A stretch of 64,000 nucleotides of DNA from Brucella pseudintermedia (GTDB lineage Bacteria > Pseudomonadota > Alphaproteobacteria > Rhizobiales > Rhizobiaceae). Positions within the stretch are counted from its first letter, which is position 1. Every line of letters begins with the position of its first letter. Positions 36,127 through 47,442 of the stretch are shown piece by piece. A model generated the notes under the pieces. The model was not told where the DNA came from. It did no database searches and saw only the letters and a list, made by a program, of their open reading frames with translations. Where the stretch lies: NCBI RefSeq assembly GCF_008932435.1, contig NZ_WBWE01000012.1, forward strand, positions 62,001 to 126,000. Reading direction: 5' to 3'. Position numbers and translations under genes: made by a program.

Positions 36127-39100
36127 ATGAGTGATGCAGCAGCAGCCAGTGCAGCAAATGACGGTGCTTTGACGCCACGTTTCGTGCATCTGCGCGTACA
36201 CTCGGCCTATTCCTTGCTGGAGGGCGCGTTGCCGCTCGGCAAGATCATCAAACAGGCGATTGCCGATGAGGCCCCGGCTATCGCAGTCACCGACACCAAC
36301 AATCTGTTCGGTGCGCTTGAATTTGCGCAGAAGGCATCGAAGGACGGGCTGCAGCCGATTATCGGTTGCCAGATCGATGTTGCCTTCGGCGATCATGCCG
36401 ACAATGGACGCAGCGCCAATCGCCGCGTCGCGCTGGACCTTGCCCCCATCGTGCTGCTCGCGGCGACGGAGGAGGGCTATGCGAATATCGTGCGGCTCGT
36501 CAGCCGCGCCTTTCTGGACACCCCGGCGGGTGATCCGGTGCATGTCGAGGCGGGCTGGCTGCCGCCATTGGCGAAAGATGTCATCGTGCTTTCCGGCGGC
36601 GCATTGGGGCCGATCGGTCGCGCTTTTGCCGCCGACCGCCCCGACAGGGCCGAGGCGCGGCTTGCCTTTCTGCGGGAAGCCTTCGGCGACAGGCTTTATG
36701 TCGAGTTGCAGCGTCAGGCAGGCTATGACCGTGCGCTGGAAGCAAAGACCGTGGCGCTTGCCTATGAGATGGACCTGCCTCTGGTGGCCACCAATGAGGC
36801 TTTCTTTCTCAAGGCGGAAGATTTCGAGGCTCATGATGCGCTTCTCGCCATCGCGGAAGGGCAGATTCTCTCAAACGATGATCGCCGCCGCCTGACGCCG
36901 GATCATCATCTGAAAAGCCGTGCGGAAATGGCGGCGCTCTTTGCCGATCTGCCGGAAGCGCTTGAAAACACGGTGGAGATTGCCCAGCGCTGCAGCTGGT
37001 ACACGCAGACGCGCAAGCCGATCCTGCCGCGCTTCACGGGCGAATCGGACGATCCGGAAGCGGCGCTTCAGGCCGAGGCTGACGAACTGGCGCGGCAGGC
37101 GCGTGAGGGCCTGAAAATGCGGCTTGAAACGGCGGGCCTCGCGGAAGGCTATACGGCGGAACAATATGCCGAGCGTCTCGAGTACGAGATCGGCATCATC
37201 ACCCGCATGAAGTTTCCCGGCTACTTCCTGATCGTTGCCGACTTCATCAAATGGGCCAAGGCCCATGGTATTCCGGTCGGGCCGGGCCGTGGTTCGGGTG
37301 CCGGTTCGCTCGTCGCCTATGCGCTGACGATTACCGACGTCGATCCGCTGCGTTTCTCCCTGCTTTTCGAACGCTTCCTCAACCCGGACCGCGTTTCGAT
37401 GCCCGACTTCGATATCGATTTCTGTCAGGATCGCCGCGAAGAGGTGATCCGCTATGTGCAGGAAAAATACGGGCGCGATCAGGTTGCGCAGATCATCACT
37501 TTCGGAACCTTGCAGGCCCGCGCTGTGCTGCGCGATGTGGGGCGCGTTCTGGAAATGCCTTATGGTCAGGTCGACCGCCTGTGCAAGCTGGTGCCGCAGA
37601 ACCCGGCCAATCCGGTGTCGCTGGCGCAGGCCATCGAGACCGAACCGAAGATCAACGAAGAGCGCGAGAAGGAGCCGGTCGTCGGGCGGCTTCTCGATAT
37701 GGCGCTCAAGCTTGAGGGGCTTTACCGCCACGCCTCGACCCACGCTGCCGGTATCGTGATCGGTGACCGTCCGCTGTCCGAACTGGTGCCCATGTATCGC
37801 GATCCGCGTTCCGACATGCCGGTCACCCAGTTCAACATGAAATGGGTCGAGCAGGCGGGACTGGTCAAGTTCGACTTTCTCGGCCTCAAGACGCTGACCG
37901 TTCTGGAAACGGCGGTCAAGCTGGTGGCGCGCAAGGGCATTGAGATCGACCTGTCCCATGTGCCGCTCGATGATCCGCTCACTTATGAAATGCTGTCGCG
38001 CGGCGAAACGGTCGGCGTGTTCCAGGTTGAAAGTGCGGGTATGCGCAAGGCGCTGCTCGGCATGCGCCCGGACCGGATCGAGGACATTATTGCGCTTGTG
38101 GCGCTTTATCGTCCCGGCCCGATGGAGAACATCCCGACCTATAATGCGCGCAAGAACGGCGAGGAGGAGATTGCCTCCATTCACCCGAAGATCGACCACC
38201 TGATCAAGGAAACGCAGGGCGTTATCGTCTATCAGGAACAGGTGATGCAGATCGCGCAGGTGCTTTCGGGCTATTCGCTCGGTGAAGCCGACCTTCTGCG
38301 CCGCGCCATGGGCAAGAAGATCCGCGAGGAGATGGACAAGCAGCGCGTCCGTTTTGTGGACGGCGCGATTGAGGGCGGCGTCGACAAGGCGCAGGCCAAC
38401 ATGATCTTCGACCTCTTGGCCAAGTTCGCCGACTATGGCTTCAACAAGTCGCACGCCGCCGCTTATGCCATCGTCTCCTACCAGACGGCCTATATGAAGG
38501 CGCATTATCCGGTCGAGTTCCTCGCCGCGTCGATGACCTACGATATGTCGAACACCGACAAGCTCAACGATTTCCGCCGCGAGGCGAACCGTCTGGGCAT
38601 TGAGGTCGTGCCGCCGTCGGTGATGACTTCTTTCCGTCCGTTTGAGGTTGGCGAGAAAAAGATTTTCTACTCGCTTGCCGCCATCAAGGGCGTCGGCGAG
38701 GCGGCCGTCGATCATATTGTCGCGGTGCGGGCCGAAAAGCCCTTTGAAAGCCTTGAGGATTTCTGCGAGCGGGTCGATCCGCGCATCGTCAATCGTCGGG
38801 TGCTGGAAAGCCTCATCAATGCCGGCGCGATGGATTGCTTCGGTCGCGAGCGCCCGGCCATGAGTGCTGGCATGGACCGCATCATGGGCTTTGCCCAGCG
38901 CACGCAGGAAAATGCCGCAAGCGGCCAGTCCGATATTTTCGGCCTGTCCGGCGCGCCCAAGGAAAAGCTTATCCTGCCGCAGGCAGCACCTTGGCTGCCT
39001 TCGGAAATGCTGCATCGCGAGTTTCAGGCGGTCGGCTTCTATCTGTCGGCGCATCCGCTCGATGAATATCGCGACGTGCTGAACCGGATGCGCGTTCAAA

Positions 39101-39618
39101 GCTGGGCGGATTTCTCCGCCGCCGTCAAGCGCGGCGCCAATGCCGGGCGTCTGGCGGGCACCGTGACCGCCCGTCAGGAGCGCAAGACCCGCACCGGCAA
39201 CAAGATGGGCATTGTGTCATTGTCGGACGCCAGCGGCCAGTTCGAGGCGGTGCTGTTTTCGGAAGGGCTCGCGCAATATCGCGATCTGCTGGAAAGCGGC
39301 AAGTCGGTGGTGATCACGGTTCAGGCGGAAAACCGACCCGAAGGCATTGGCTTGCGCATACAGACGGTGCAGTCGCTCGAAGATGAGGCCTGCCGGATGC
39401 AAAAGGCGATGCGGCTTTATCTGCGCTCGGCCGATGCGGTCCGTCATATCGCGCCGCATTTCAACACGCGCGGTGACGGTCAGGTGAGCCTCATCGTCAT
39501 CAAGGATAACGGCCAGCGCGAAGTCGAAATCGAATTGCCGCACCGTTATCGCGTCAGCCCGCAGATCGCCAGCGCCATGAAATCCATTCAGGGCGTCGTG
39601 GACGTGGAGCTGGTCTGA
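36127..39618 (+). CDS. dnaE: DNA polymerase III alpha subunit
   Basis: An enzyme of about 1163 residues, the replicative polymerase of the holoenzyme. The N-terminal PHP domain starts FVHLRVHSAYSLLEGAL (about 17-33). The polymerase catalytic acids are in MPDFDIDFCQDRREEV near residue 425, and GRGSGAGSLVAYAL precedes them. A helix-hairpin-helix and an OB-fold (near 1010-1080, with GNKMGIVSLSDASGQFEAVL) complete the chain. The start is uncertain: the ATG at 36127 (MSDAAAASAAND) fits relatives best; an in-frame ATG at 36085 would add 14 residues. Confidence 0.95.
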   Translation: MSDAAAASAANDGALTPRFVHLRVHSAYSLLEGALPLGKIIKQAIADEAPAIAVTDTNNLFGALEFAQKASKDGLQPIIGCQIDVAFGDHADNGRSANRRVALDLAPIVLLAATEEGYANIVRLVSRAFLDTPAGDPVHVEAGWLPPLAKDVIVLSGGALGPIGRAFAADRPDRAEARLAFLREAFGDRLYVELQRQAGYDRALEAKTVALAYEMDLPLVATNEAFFLKAEDFEAHDALLAIAEGQILSNDDRRRLTPDHHLKSRAEMAALFADLPEALENTVEIAQRCSWYTQTRKPILPRFTGESDDPEAALQAEADELARQAREGLKMRLETAGLAEGYTAEQYAERLEYEIGIITRMKFPGYFLIVADFIKWAKAHGIPVGPGRGSGAGSLVAYALTITDVDPLRFSLLFERFLNPDRVSMPDFDIDFCQDRREEVIRYVQEKYGRDQVAQIITFGTLQARAVLRDVGRVLEMPYGQVDRLCKLVPQNPANPVSLAQAIETEPKINEEREKEPVVGRLLDMALKLEGLYRHASTHAAGIVIGDRPLSELVPMYRDPRSDMPVTQFNMKWVEQAGLVKFDFLGLKTLTVLETAVKLVARKGIEIDLSHVPLDDPLTYEMLSRGETVGVFQVESAGMRKALLGMRPDRIEDIIALVALYRPGPMENIPTYNARKNGEEEIASIHPKIDHLIKETQGVIVYQEQVMQIAQVLSGYSLGEADLLRRAMGKKIREEMDKQRVRFVDGAIEGGVDKAQANMIFDLLAKFADYGFNKSHAAAYAIVSYQTAYMKAHYPVEFLAASMTYDMSNTDKLNDFRREANRLGIEVVPPSVMTSFRPFEVGEKKIFYSLAAIKGVGEAAVDHIVAVRAEKPFESLEDFCERVDPRIVNRRVLESLINAGAMDCFGRERPAMSAGMDRIMGFAQRTQENAASGQSDIFGLSGAPKEKLILPQAAPWLPSEMLHREFQAVGFYLSAHPLDEYRDVLNRMRVQSWADFSAAVKRGANAGRLAGTVTARQERKTRTGNKMGIVSLSDASGQFEAVLFSEGLAQYRDLLESGKSVVITVQAENRPEGIGLRIQTVQSLEDEACRMQKAMRLYLRSADAVRHIAPHFNTRGDGQVSLIVIKDNGQREVEIELPHRYRVSPQIASAMKSIQGVVDVELV

Positions 39619-39628
39619 GATAATTAAG

Positions 39629-39654
39629 GCAAAACGGGAACGTGCCCGTTTTGC
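39629..39654 (+). terminator. Hairpin after dnaE
   Basis: GCAAAACGGG (39629-39638) and CCCGTTTTGC (39645-39654) form a perfect ten-base stem 11 bases after the dnaE stop. A weak pyrimidine run follows. It may also end the convergent reductase transcript. Confidence 0.6.
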
Positions 39655-39750
39655 AGTCTTCTTGCACGTAAAACCGGCGGTAATGTCGGTATTTCACCAC
39701 GGATTTTGTGGCGAACGCCCGTCAAAAATGTGGCATTTTTGTGATTTCGC

Positions 39751-40392
39751 TCAATAGGCGGCGGTGAAACGCTTGCGGATATGCTGGCCTTTTTCAGCCT
39801 CGTCCAGAATGGCGACGGCCAGATCAGCGACCGAAATCTTGCTTTCACCCTTGTCGTCGAACACGGGTTCGTCTCCGCCGAGACGATATTTTCCGGTGCG
39901 TTCCCTCGGCTGGAGAATGATTGCGGGCGACACGAATGTCCATTCCAATCCATCCTCGCCGCGCAGGTCTTCCAGTGCCTGACGCGCCCCGAGTGCGCCT
40001 TCCTTCCATTCGGCGGGGAATTCGGGCGAGTCGACCAATTGCTTGCCGTTGATCGAAAGGCTGCCAGCGCCGCCAACAGCTATAAGGCGCTTGACGCCCG
40101 CCTTTTTGGTGGCTTCCGTGATGGAGCGGCTGCCATTGATGTGGTTTTCGCGGATATTCTCGTCGTTCCAGCCCGGATTGTAGGCCGAAATCACGATGTC
40201 GTGGCCTGCAAGCTGGCCCGCAAGCGCATCGGTGTCGAACACGTCGGCCTTCACCGCTGTTACATTGGCAAGCTTTTCCACTTTCTCGGGATGGCGAACC
40301 AGCGCGGTCACCTGATTGCCGCGTGCGGCTGCTTCCTTCAAAATTGCGGCGCCTACAAATCCCGTTGCGCCGATCAGTGCGATCCTGGTCAT
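39751..40392 (-). CDS. NAD(P)H-binding reductase of the atypical SDR type
   Basis: A 213-residue single-domain Rossmann protein. It starts MTRIALIGATGFVGAAILKE with the GxxGxxG nucleotide motif, then has VTALVRHPEKVEKLANVTAV, DIVISAYNPGW and KRLIAVGGAGSL, as in NmrA/YwnB-like NAD(P)-binding proteins. The usual catalytic Tyr-Lys pair of classical SDRs is not evident. It is divergent from an HxlR regulator that probably controls it; together they resemble electrophile- or redox-stress modules. Substrate unknown. Confidence 0.85.
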   Translation of the reverse strand: MTRIALIGATGFVGAAILKEAAARGNQVTALVRHPEKVEKLANVTAVKADVFDTDALAGQLAGHDIVISAYNPGWNDENIRENHINGSRSITEATKKAGVKRLIAVGGAGSLSINGKQLVDSPEFPAEWKEGALGARQALEDLRGEDGLEWTFVSPAIILQPRERTGKYRLGGDEPVFDDKGESKISVADLAVAILDEAEKGQHIRKRFTAAY

Positions 40393-40706
40393 GGCATTTT
40401 CCTTTCCGATCTTCTCGTATCGAACGAATTGAGGTATGTTTCGTAATCAGGTTATTTCTGATAACCAGATAAGCGATGCTGCCATGCGTGTGAAGAACGC
40501 ACTTTTACATGTTCAAGGTACATGGAAGTAACTGCGTCGAAGGCAAGTATTGGGAACAGGGCGATGAAGCCGAAAGGTAAATTCGATCTATCCGCTTGTT
40601 TTCATATAGTTTTGTCGGCGACGATACCCGGAATGGTGCGAAATTGGCGCGGCTCGGACGATGAAGCGCACGTCAGCGGGCAGGCGGCCTGCGCCAGGAG
40701 AAACAG
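40393..40706. promoter_or_regulatory. Divergent control region of the reductase and HxlR genes
   Basis: 314 bases with both promoters. An inverted repeat, GGTTAT (40450-40455) and ATAACC (40461-40466) with a five-base spacer, lies 58 bases before the reductase start and is a candidate HxlR operator. A 62-codon ORF at 40522-40710 has no family and is probably spurious. Confidence 0.5.
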
Positions 40707-41120
40707 ATGACGATATCGACACGACCGGATGGCAAAACGCCCTTGCTCTCGTCGACCCCGGCGTTCAAAACCGACGGCGATGGCGCGTGTCCGATCCGCG
40801 AGGTGCTGGACCGGGTGGGTGACACGTGGAGCATCCTTGTCATTTTCAATCTTCAGGCAGGCTCGATGCGCTTCAATGCATTGCGGCGATCCATTGAAGG
40901 CATTTCGCAGCGCATGCTGACGGTCACGCTGCGGTCGCTGGAGCGGGACGGGCTCGTTTCCCGGCATGTTCGCCCGACATCTCCGCCCGAAGTGGAATAT
41001 GCGCTGACCGGGCTTGGGCATTCCCTGGCCGTGCCGATCGATGTGCTCGGCCAATGGGCGGTGAAAAACCGCGATCTGCTGCGCGATGCACGTTCACGTT
41101 TTGATGCAGGCAACGAATAG
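40707..41120 (+). CDS. HxlR-family transcriptional regulator
   Basis: A 137-residue winged-helix protein. CPIREVLDRVGDTWSILVIF starts the HxlR domain with the conserved Cys (Cys30) used in redox or aldehyde sensing by relatives; then come FNALRRSIEGISQRMLTVTLRSLERDGLVSR (quoted in part as ISQRMLTVTLRSLERDGLV) and PEVEYALTGLGHSL. The ATG follows CAGGAGA. It is transcribed away from the reductase gene, the classical arrangement for a local regulator. Confidence 0.92.
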   Translation: MTISTRPDGKTPLLSSTPAFKTDGDGACPIREVLDRVGDTWSILVIFNLQAGSMRFNALRRSIEGISQRMLTVTLRSLERDGLVSRHVRPTSPPEVEYALTGLGHSLAVPIDVLGQWAVKNRDLLRDARSRFDAGNE

Positions 41121-41172
41121 AAGGAACCGGTCCAAATCCCATCCGTTTGTTCGTCAGACAGGAGGGAAAGCC

Positions 41173-41370
41173 ATGCCCGCAAAATCACAGGCCCAACAGA
41201 AAGCAGCCGGCGCGGCCCTTGCCGCCAAGCGCGGTGAAATGAAGAAGAGTGAACTCTTTGGTGCGTCGAAACAAATGTATGAATCGATGACCGAAAAGGA
41301 ACTGGAAGAATTCGCGGAGACTAGACGCAAGGGCTTGCCGCAGCACAAGGAAACCGAGAAGAAGCATTGA
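41173..41370 (+). CDS. DUF3008 family small basic protein
   Basis: A 65-residue, highly charged, Lys/Glu-rich protein: MPAKSQAQQKAAGAALAAKR at the start, then SKQMYESMTEKELEEFAETR and KGLPQHKETEKKH. This is the DUF3008 pattern, found in many bacteria and sometimes linked to stress. The ATG follows a strong AGGAGGG. It is probably helical or disordered in the cytoplasm. It faces the next gene tail to tail over a hairpin. Confidence 0.85.
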   Translation: MPAKSQAQQKAAGAALAAKRGEMKKSELFGASKQMYESMTEKELEEFAETRRKGLPQHKETEKKH

Positions 41371-41377
41371 ATGGACT

Positions 41378-41401
41378 GGCGAGCGCCATCTGGCACTCGC
41401 C
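41378..41401. terminator. Bidirectional terminator hairpin
   Basis: GGCGAG-C-GCCA and TGGC-A-CTCGCC pair with one mismatch and a two-base loop, between two convergent genes. A short T run follows on the forward strand (GAATTTT). Confidence 0.6.
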
Positions 41402-41414
41402 GAATTTTGGAACC

Positions 41415-41840
41415 TTACTTTCCGGCCTTGGCGGGAGCAAGTTCGATTGCGTTCAGCTTGCCGCCGGAAATGCCGCAACGCAGCGTGATGCTGTCCCACG
41501 TCGCGGAAACGCCCTTATTGCGCGCTTCGCCCGGAACTGAAATCACCGCTGACACGTCGCGCGGGTCGCGGGAGCTGAATTTCGATGATTTGTCATCGGT
41601 TTTCGCGTTGGACATATCGTCTTTGGTGAAGCCGAGACGGTCATATTTCTTGCTCTTCTTCACATAGTCATAGCTGCTCGCGATGCAGTCCGCGATCTGC
41701 GGCGCGACCTGCTGGTCTTTGACGAGCGTCTGGTAATTGGCTGTAAAATCCTTCGATCGCTTGGGAACGGCATCGGCGTGAGCGGCAGCCGAAAAACCAA
41801 GTGCGAAAATGACAGAAAGTATGAGATTGGTCGATTTCAT
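41415..41840 (-). CDS. Exported protein of unknown function
   Basis: A 141-residue protein with a clear Sec signal, MKSTNLILSVIFALGFSAAAHA, cut before DAVPKR. The mature part has two cysteines (in ADCIASSY and TLRCGISG), which could form one disulfide, and a charged stretch KDDMSNAKTDDKSSKF. I do not recognise the family. It is likely periplasmic. The gene converges with DUF3008 and is 120 bases downstream of the extensin-like gene on the same strand. Confidence 0.75.
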   Translation of the reverse strand: MKSTNLILSVIFALGFSAAAHADAVPKRSKDFTANYQTLVKDQQVAPQIADCIASSYDYVKKSKKYDRLGFTKDDMSNAKTDDKSSKFSSRDPRDVSAVISVPGEARNKGVSATWDSITLRCGISGGKLNAIELAPAKAGK

Positions 41841-41960
41841 GCCGATATCCTTCTGGATGCCCGTCTTCCACTCGCGCTCAGGCGGGACTGAACCGATAAT
41901 GGAAAGCAGCTTACAGACGCAATTCTGATTTTTTTATGAAATTCCGATGCTTGCGATAGC

Positions 41961-43019
41961 TCATTGGCAAATGCGTGCAAGACAGGATTTGCCGTGGCAT
42001 CCCTGATCGAGATGCATGTTGGTGCGATGGGCCGCATCGCCATCCGGGCCGATGACGGTCATGAAAAGCTTGCAGCTTGCACTGTGCACCGCGCGCCAGA
42101 AAGCCTTTTCCTTATCGCTGCCATTCCAGCCGCTTTCGAGTTGGGTTTTGCTGCCGTCCGAAAATGTGAACGACATGATGTCCAGTGCATTCCCGAAGGC
42201 ATGTTCGGAAACCCGCCCCGACGAGGCCCCATTTACCTTCCGGCATTGATAGTCCGAACCGACGCCGATTTCCGTGATTTTTGAACCCGGACCGTAAACA
42301 TCCTTCGCGGCCTTTGCCACTTCGCTGCTCCACTGCGAAAGCGTAACGGCCATCGCGCAATTGGTGGTCACTGCATTGGCGAATTTCAAAGGCTCTTCCT
42401 TGCCGATAGCTGTCAGAGACAAGGGGGAATGAACGCCGCATTGTTCGCCGTCCTTGATGGGCGGCAGGAGCTTGCCCTCAACTTCTCCGGAAATCAGCGC
42501 CGGGCAAGCCACCTGGTAAATGCGCCCCTCGCTTTCCGGCTTCGATTCCTGACGCTGTTTGTCCGTCTGCTCCGGATTGTCGGTCGGTTCTGAAGGTTTT
42601 GCCGGAAGATTCGCAGGTGGAGGAGGAGCGGTGTGCGGCTGCTCCTGCGGTTCCGTATCCGGCTTTTCCTCGGGAACGGGCGCGGTTTTCGGTTCCGGTT
42701 TAATCTTTCCCGGTTCCTCCGGGCGCGAGGCGGGCACGGGGATGGCGATGCCGGGCGCGGGTTTTGCTTCGGCTTTCGGCGCGGGTGCTGCTTGTCTTGC
42801 CGCCTGTTTCGGGGCGGATTTCCTTTGTGTGTGTCTCGCTGCCGGGCGCTTGCGATGCTGCTTTGCCTTTTGCGCGTCCTGTTTAAGAATGCGTTCGATG
42901 AAGGTCTGCGCTTGCGCCTCGCCGGAAAAAGTGCCGGATAAAGACGATATCGCAACGAGGCCAAGCGCGATCAGAGCGGTAAATGCACCCTTGCAGGACG
43001 GACGAAAAGACAAAGCCAT
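41961..43019 (-). CDS. Extensin-like C-terminal domain protein, exported
   Basis: A 352-residue protein. An N-terminal signal or anchor (CKGAFTALIALGLVAISSLSG) is followed by a long Pro/Lys/Glu-rich low-complexity linker (about 60-165), then the extensin-like C-terminal domain (about 170-350). In that domain SEHAFGNALDIMSF near residue 265 resembles the metal-site motif of VanY-type D-Ala-D-Ala carboxypeptidases, with MHLDQGCHG near the end and several cysteines. A cell-wall role is likely: the linker would span the periplasm and the domain act on or bind peptidoglycan. No activity is proven for the family. Confidence 0.83.
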   Translation of the reverse strand: MALSFRPSCKGAFTALIALGLVAISSLSGTFSGEAQAQTFIERILKQDAQKAKQHRKRPAARHTQRKSAPKQAARQAAPAPKAEAKPAPGIAIPVPASRPEEPGKIKPEPKTAPVPEEKPDTEPQEQPHTAPPPPANLPAKPSEPTDNPEQTDKQRQESKPESEGRIYQVACPALISGEVEGKLLPPIKDGEQCGVHSPLSLTAIGKEEPLKFANAVTTNCAMAVTLSQWSSEVAKAAKDVYGPGSKITEIGVGSDYQCRKVNGASSGRVSEHAFGNALDIMSFTFSDGSKTQLESGWNGSDKEKAFWRAVHSASCKLFMTVIGPDGDAAHRTNMHLDQGCHGKSCLARICQ

Positions 43020-43280
43020 CGAAGCCTCATGAATAGCGGTTCCATCAGGACTAATGATGAAAGAAGGAATGGCGTTCCTTCACGCTTGATGGCAGGGCGT
43101 AGCAAATGGTAGGAAATGCGCGCCGAACACCGGTTTTTCCGGCTTTTTCGGCGGCGCTGCTTGACAAGATAACAGCTGCATGACTAAAAGCCGCCCATCG
43201 CTGGCGCGTATTCGCACCGGCGTTTCATTTGACGTGTCCCGTGGATGAAGATTGCGCTCGCGCGCTTCATCCTGTCAGTT

Positions 43281-43332
43281 CTCCGAAAGGAGGGCAGAGG
43301 AGGGCGCGTTTCCTCCAGCGCCTTCCGGCGCT
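43281..43332 (+). promoter_or_regulatory. Hairpin-rich 5' leader of rpsD
   Basis: Three hairpins follow one another: CTCC-GAAA-GGAG (43281-43292), GGAGG-N8-CCTCC (43299-43316) and AGCGCC-TTCC-GGCGCT (43317-43332). GGAG and CTCC segments could also pair in other combinations. The block ends 22 bases before the rpsD ATG, where an r-protein S4 autoregulatory site would be expected. Confidence 0.55.
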
Positions 43333-43354
43333 ATAACTCTTTGAAGGAAATGCG

Positions 43355-43972
43355 ATGAGCAAGCGCGAATCCGCTAAGTACAAAATTGATCGCCGTCTTG
43401 GCGAAAACATCTGGGGCCGTCCGAAGTCCCCGGTAAACCGTCGTGAATACGGCCCGGGCCAGCACGGCCAGCGCCGCAAGGGCAAGCTGTCGGACTTCGG
43501 TGTGCAGCTGCGCGCAAAGCAGAAGCTCAAGGGCTTCTACGGCGACATCTCCGAAAAGCAGTTCCGCAAGACCTATGAAGAAGCCGCTCGCCGCAAGGGC
43601 GACACCGGCGAAAACCTGATCGGTCTGCTGGAATCGCGTCTCGACGCAGTCGTATACCGCGCCAAGTTCGTTCCGACGATTTTCGCTGCCCGCCAGTTCA
43701 TCAACCACGGCCACGTGAATGTGAACGGTCGCCGCGTCAACATCCAGTCCTACCGCCTGAAGGCCGGTGACGTTGTTGAAGTCCGCGAAAAGTCGAAGCA
43801 GCTCGTTATCGTTCTCGAAGCTGTTCAGCTCGCAGAACGCGATGTTCCGGACTACATCGAAGTCGACCACAACAAGCTGGTTGCGACCTACTCCCGCGTT
43901 CCGACCCTTTCGGATGTGCCTTACGCCGTCCAGATGGAACCGAACCTGGTCGTCGAATTCTATTCGCGTTAA
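43355..43972 (+). CDS. rpsD: 30S ribosomal protein S4
   Basis: A 205-residue primary 16S rRNA-binding protein that starts assembly of the small subunit. It begins [20 protein letters not shown], without the zinc-type cysteines of some S4 proteins, and carries the S4 RNA-binding domain (about 95-160) with [17 protein letters not shown] and [20 protein letters not shown]. It stands alone, outside an alpha-type operon, as in other Rhizobiales. It has a structured leader and a strong terminator. Confidence 0.98.
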   Translation: MSKRESAKYKIDRRLGENIWGRPKSPVNRREYGPGQHGQRRKGKLSDFGVQLRAKQKLKGFYGDISEKQFRKTYEEAARRKGDTGENLIGLLESRLDAVVYRAKFVPTIFAARQFINHGHVNVNGRRVNIQSYRLKAGDVVEVREKSKQLVIVLEAVQLAERDVPDYIEVDHNKLVATYSRVPTLSDVPYAVQMEPNLVVEFYSR

Positions 43973-45896
<1,924 letters not shown>

Positions 45897-45944
45897 CAGG
45901 CCATAGCCTACTCCCAACCCGTTTCGCTTCCGTAAAGAATATGA

Positions 45945-45981
45945 CCCGCACGTAGCATTGCCAGCCCGTGCGGGTTTTCTT
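45945..45981. terminator. Terminator between the phosphatase and the exporter
   Basis: CCCGCACG (45945-45952) pairs with CGTGCGGG (45967-45974), followed by TTTTCTTT. It ends the forward phosphatase transcript and may slow the convergent exporter transcript. Confidence 0.82.
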
Positions 45982-45995
45982 TATCGTCAGCGTGA

Positions 45996-47261
45996 TCAGA
46001 TCACGTGTTCTGCGCGCGGGTTCTGCGCCCGGAACAACCGTCCGCGTTCAGCGATCAGAACGCAGCCGAGCGCCACAAATCCGAGCACGCAATAGCCGGT
46101 CGCAACGGGCGTCGTGGTGCCGTCGAAAGCCTGACCGATAACCGCGCCGAGCGCCGCGCCGATCACGGTCTGGGCAAAGCCCAGAACAGATGAGGCCGTG
46201 CCTGCGACTTCGCCGAGCGGCTCCATCGCCAGCGCGTTGAAATTGGCGGTCACGAGGCTGAACGAGAACATGATGGTCATGTAGATCGCCATCAGCAGCG
46301 GGAAGGGTACGGGGCCTTCCAGCGTGACGGACAGGACCATCCACAAGAGGCTGAAACCGGTGAAGACCAGCAGCATTGTCTGCGAAATCCGGCGCATACC
46401 GAAACGGCCGACAAGGCGCGAGTTCATGAACGAGGCAAGCGCCAGCGTCATGGCGACCGCAGCGAATGCCAATGGGAACAGGGCGCCGAGCTTGTAAATA
46501 TCTACAAAGATTTGCTGCGCCGAGTTGATATAGCCGAACAGCGCGCCGAGGATGAACGACGTGCCGAGCATATAGAACAGGGCCACGCGGTTCGACAGGA
46601 CGATGCCGAAGCCGCCGATCACGCTCTTGACCGTCAGCGGACGCCGATTGGAAGCGGGCAGGGTTTCGGGCAGGCGAAAAAACGCCCACATGCCGACCAC
46701 AAGCGCCATCAGCGCCATCGACAGGAAGATCAGGTGCCATTCGCCGAACAGCATGATGAGCTGGCCGGTTGCAGGCGCAACGACGGGCAGGATCATGAAA
46801 ACCATCATGACGAGCGACATGACTTCCGCCATCTGGCGACCGGCGAACTTGTCGCGCACCACGGAAACGGCAATGACGCGCGTTCCGGCGGCACCAAGCC
46901 CTTGCAGGACGCGCAGGACGATCAGCGTCGTAAAATCGGTCACGACAGCCGCTCCGAGAGCAGCCGCGATATAGATGGCCAGTCCGCCGAACAGCGGCAG
47001 GCGGCGACCGAAGCGGTCGCTCAGCGGTCCGTAGAACAGCTGGGAAACGCCGAAGCCAAGCAGATAGGCGGTGATGACGAACTGGACATGGTTTTCCGAC
47101 TGCACGCCGAGGCTTGCGCCGATCTGCGGCAGGCCGGGCAGCATGATGTCGACTGCCAGCGCATTGATGGCCATGATGGCGGCAATGAGCGCGATGAACT
47201 CCCCGCGTCCGCGCATGGATGTTTTCTGGTCCGGCGAACCGTTCTTGATGTCGAGCGGCAT
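45996..47261 (-). CDS. Bcr/CflA-type multidrug efflux MFS transporter
   Basis: A 421-residue transporter with 12 spans. It begins near FIALIAAIMAINALAVDIML and GLPQIGASLGV, the DHA1 pattern, and has FYGPLSDRFGRRLPLFGGL (motif A) near residue 75 and VLQGLGAAGTRVIAVSVVRD (the Bcr/CflA motif) near residue 120. It probably expels chloramphenicol-, bicyclomycin- or similar drugs with proton exchange; the true substrate is unknown. The ATG at 47261 has AGGG at good spacing; an in-frame extension up to 47435 is unlikely to be translated. Confidence 0.9.
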   Translation of the reverse strand: MPLDIKNGSPDQKTSMRGRGEFIALIAAIMAINALAVDIMLPGLPQIGASLGVQSENHVQFVITAYLLGFGVSQLFYGPLSDRFGRRLPLFGGLAIYIAAALGAAVVTDFTTLIVLRVLQGLGAAGTRVIAVSVVRDKFAGRQMAEVMSLVMMVFMILPVVAPATGQLIMLFGEWHLIFLSMALMALVVGMWAFFRLPETLPASNRRPLTVKSVIGGFGIVLSNRVALFYMLGTSFILGALFGYINSAQQIFVDIYKLGALFPLAFAAVAMTLALASFMNSRLVGRFGMRRISQTMLLVFTGFSLLWMVLSVTLEGPVPFPLLMAIYMTIMFSFSLVTANFNALAMEPLGEVAGTASSVLGFAQTVIGAALGAVIGQAFDGTTTPVATGYCVLGFVALGCVLIAERGRLFRAQNPRAEHVI

Positions 47262-47375
47262 GACTGGCATTCCCTGGCAAGGTGGCGCATCGCGTCGAGG
47301 GACACGATACGAAAGACAAAATTTAGAAAGCAGAAGCCGACAGATGGAAATCCGTCGTTGAACATCTAGCAAAAC

Positions 47376-47403
47376 GCAAAAGGCGCCGTGGAACGGCGCC
47401 TTG
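47376..47403 (-). terminator. Terminator of grxD
   Basis: On the reverse strand AAGGCGCCGT and ACGGCGCCTT (47402-47380) form a ten-base stem with a three-base loop, followed by TTGCGTTTT, 40 bases after the grxD stop. Confidence 0.75.
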
Positions 47404-47442
47404 GAAAGGTGAGGCTGAAGCCGTATAACCGGCAATTAATCC

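Noticed and set aside
36871..39099. Reverse-strand open frame of about 740 codons inside dnaE
   Set aside because: Antisense shadow of dnaE with no ribosome-binding site or family features.
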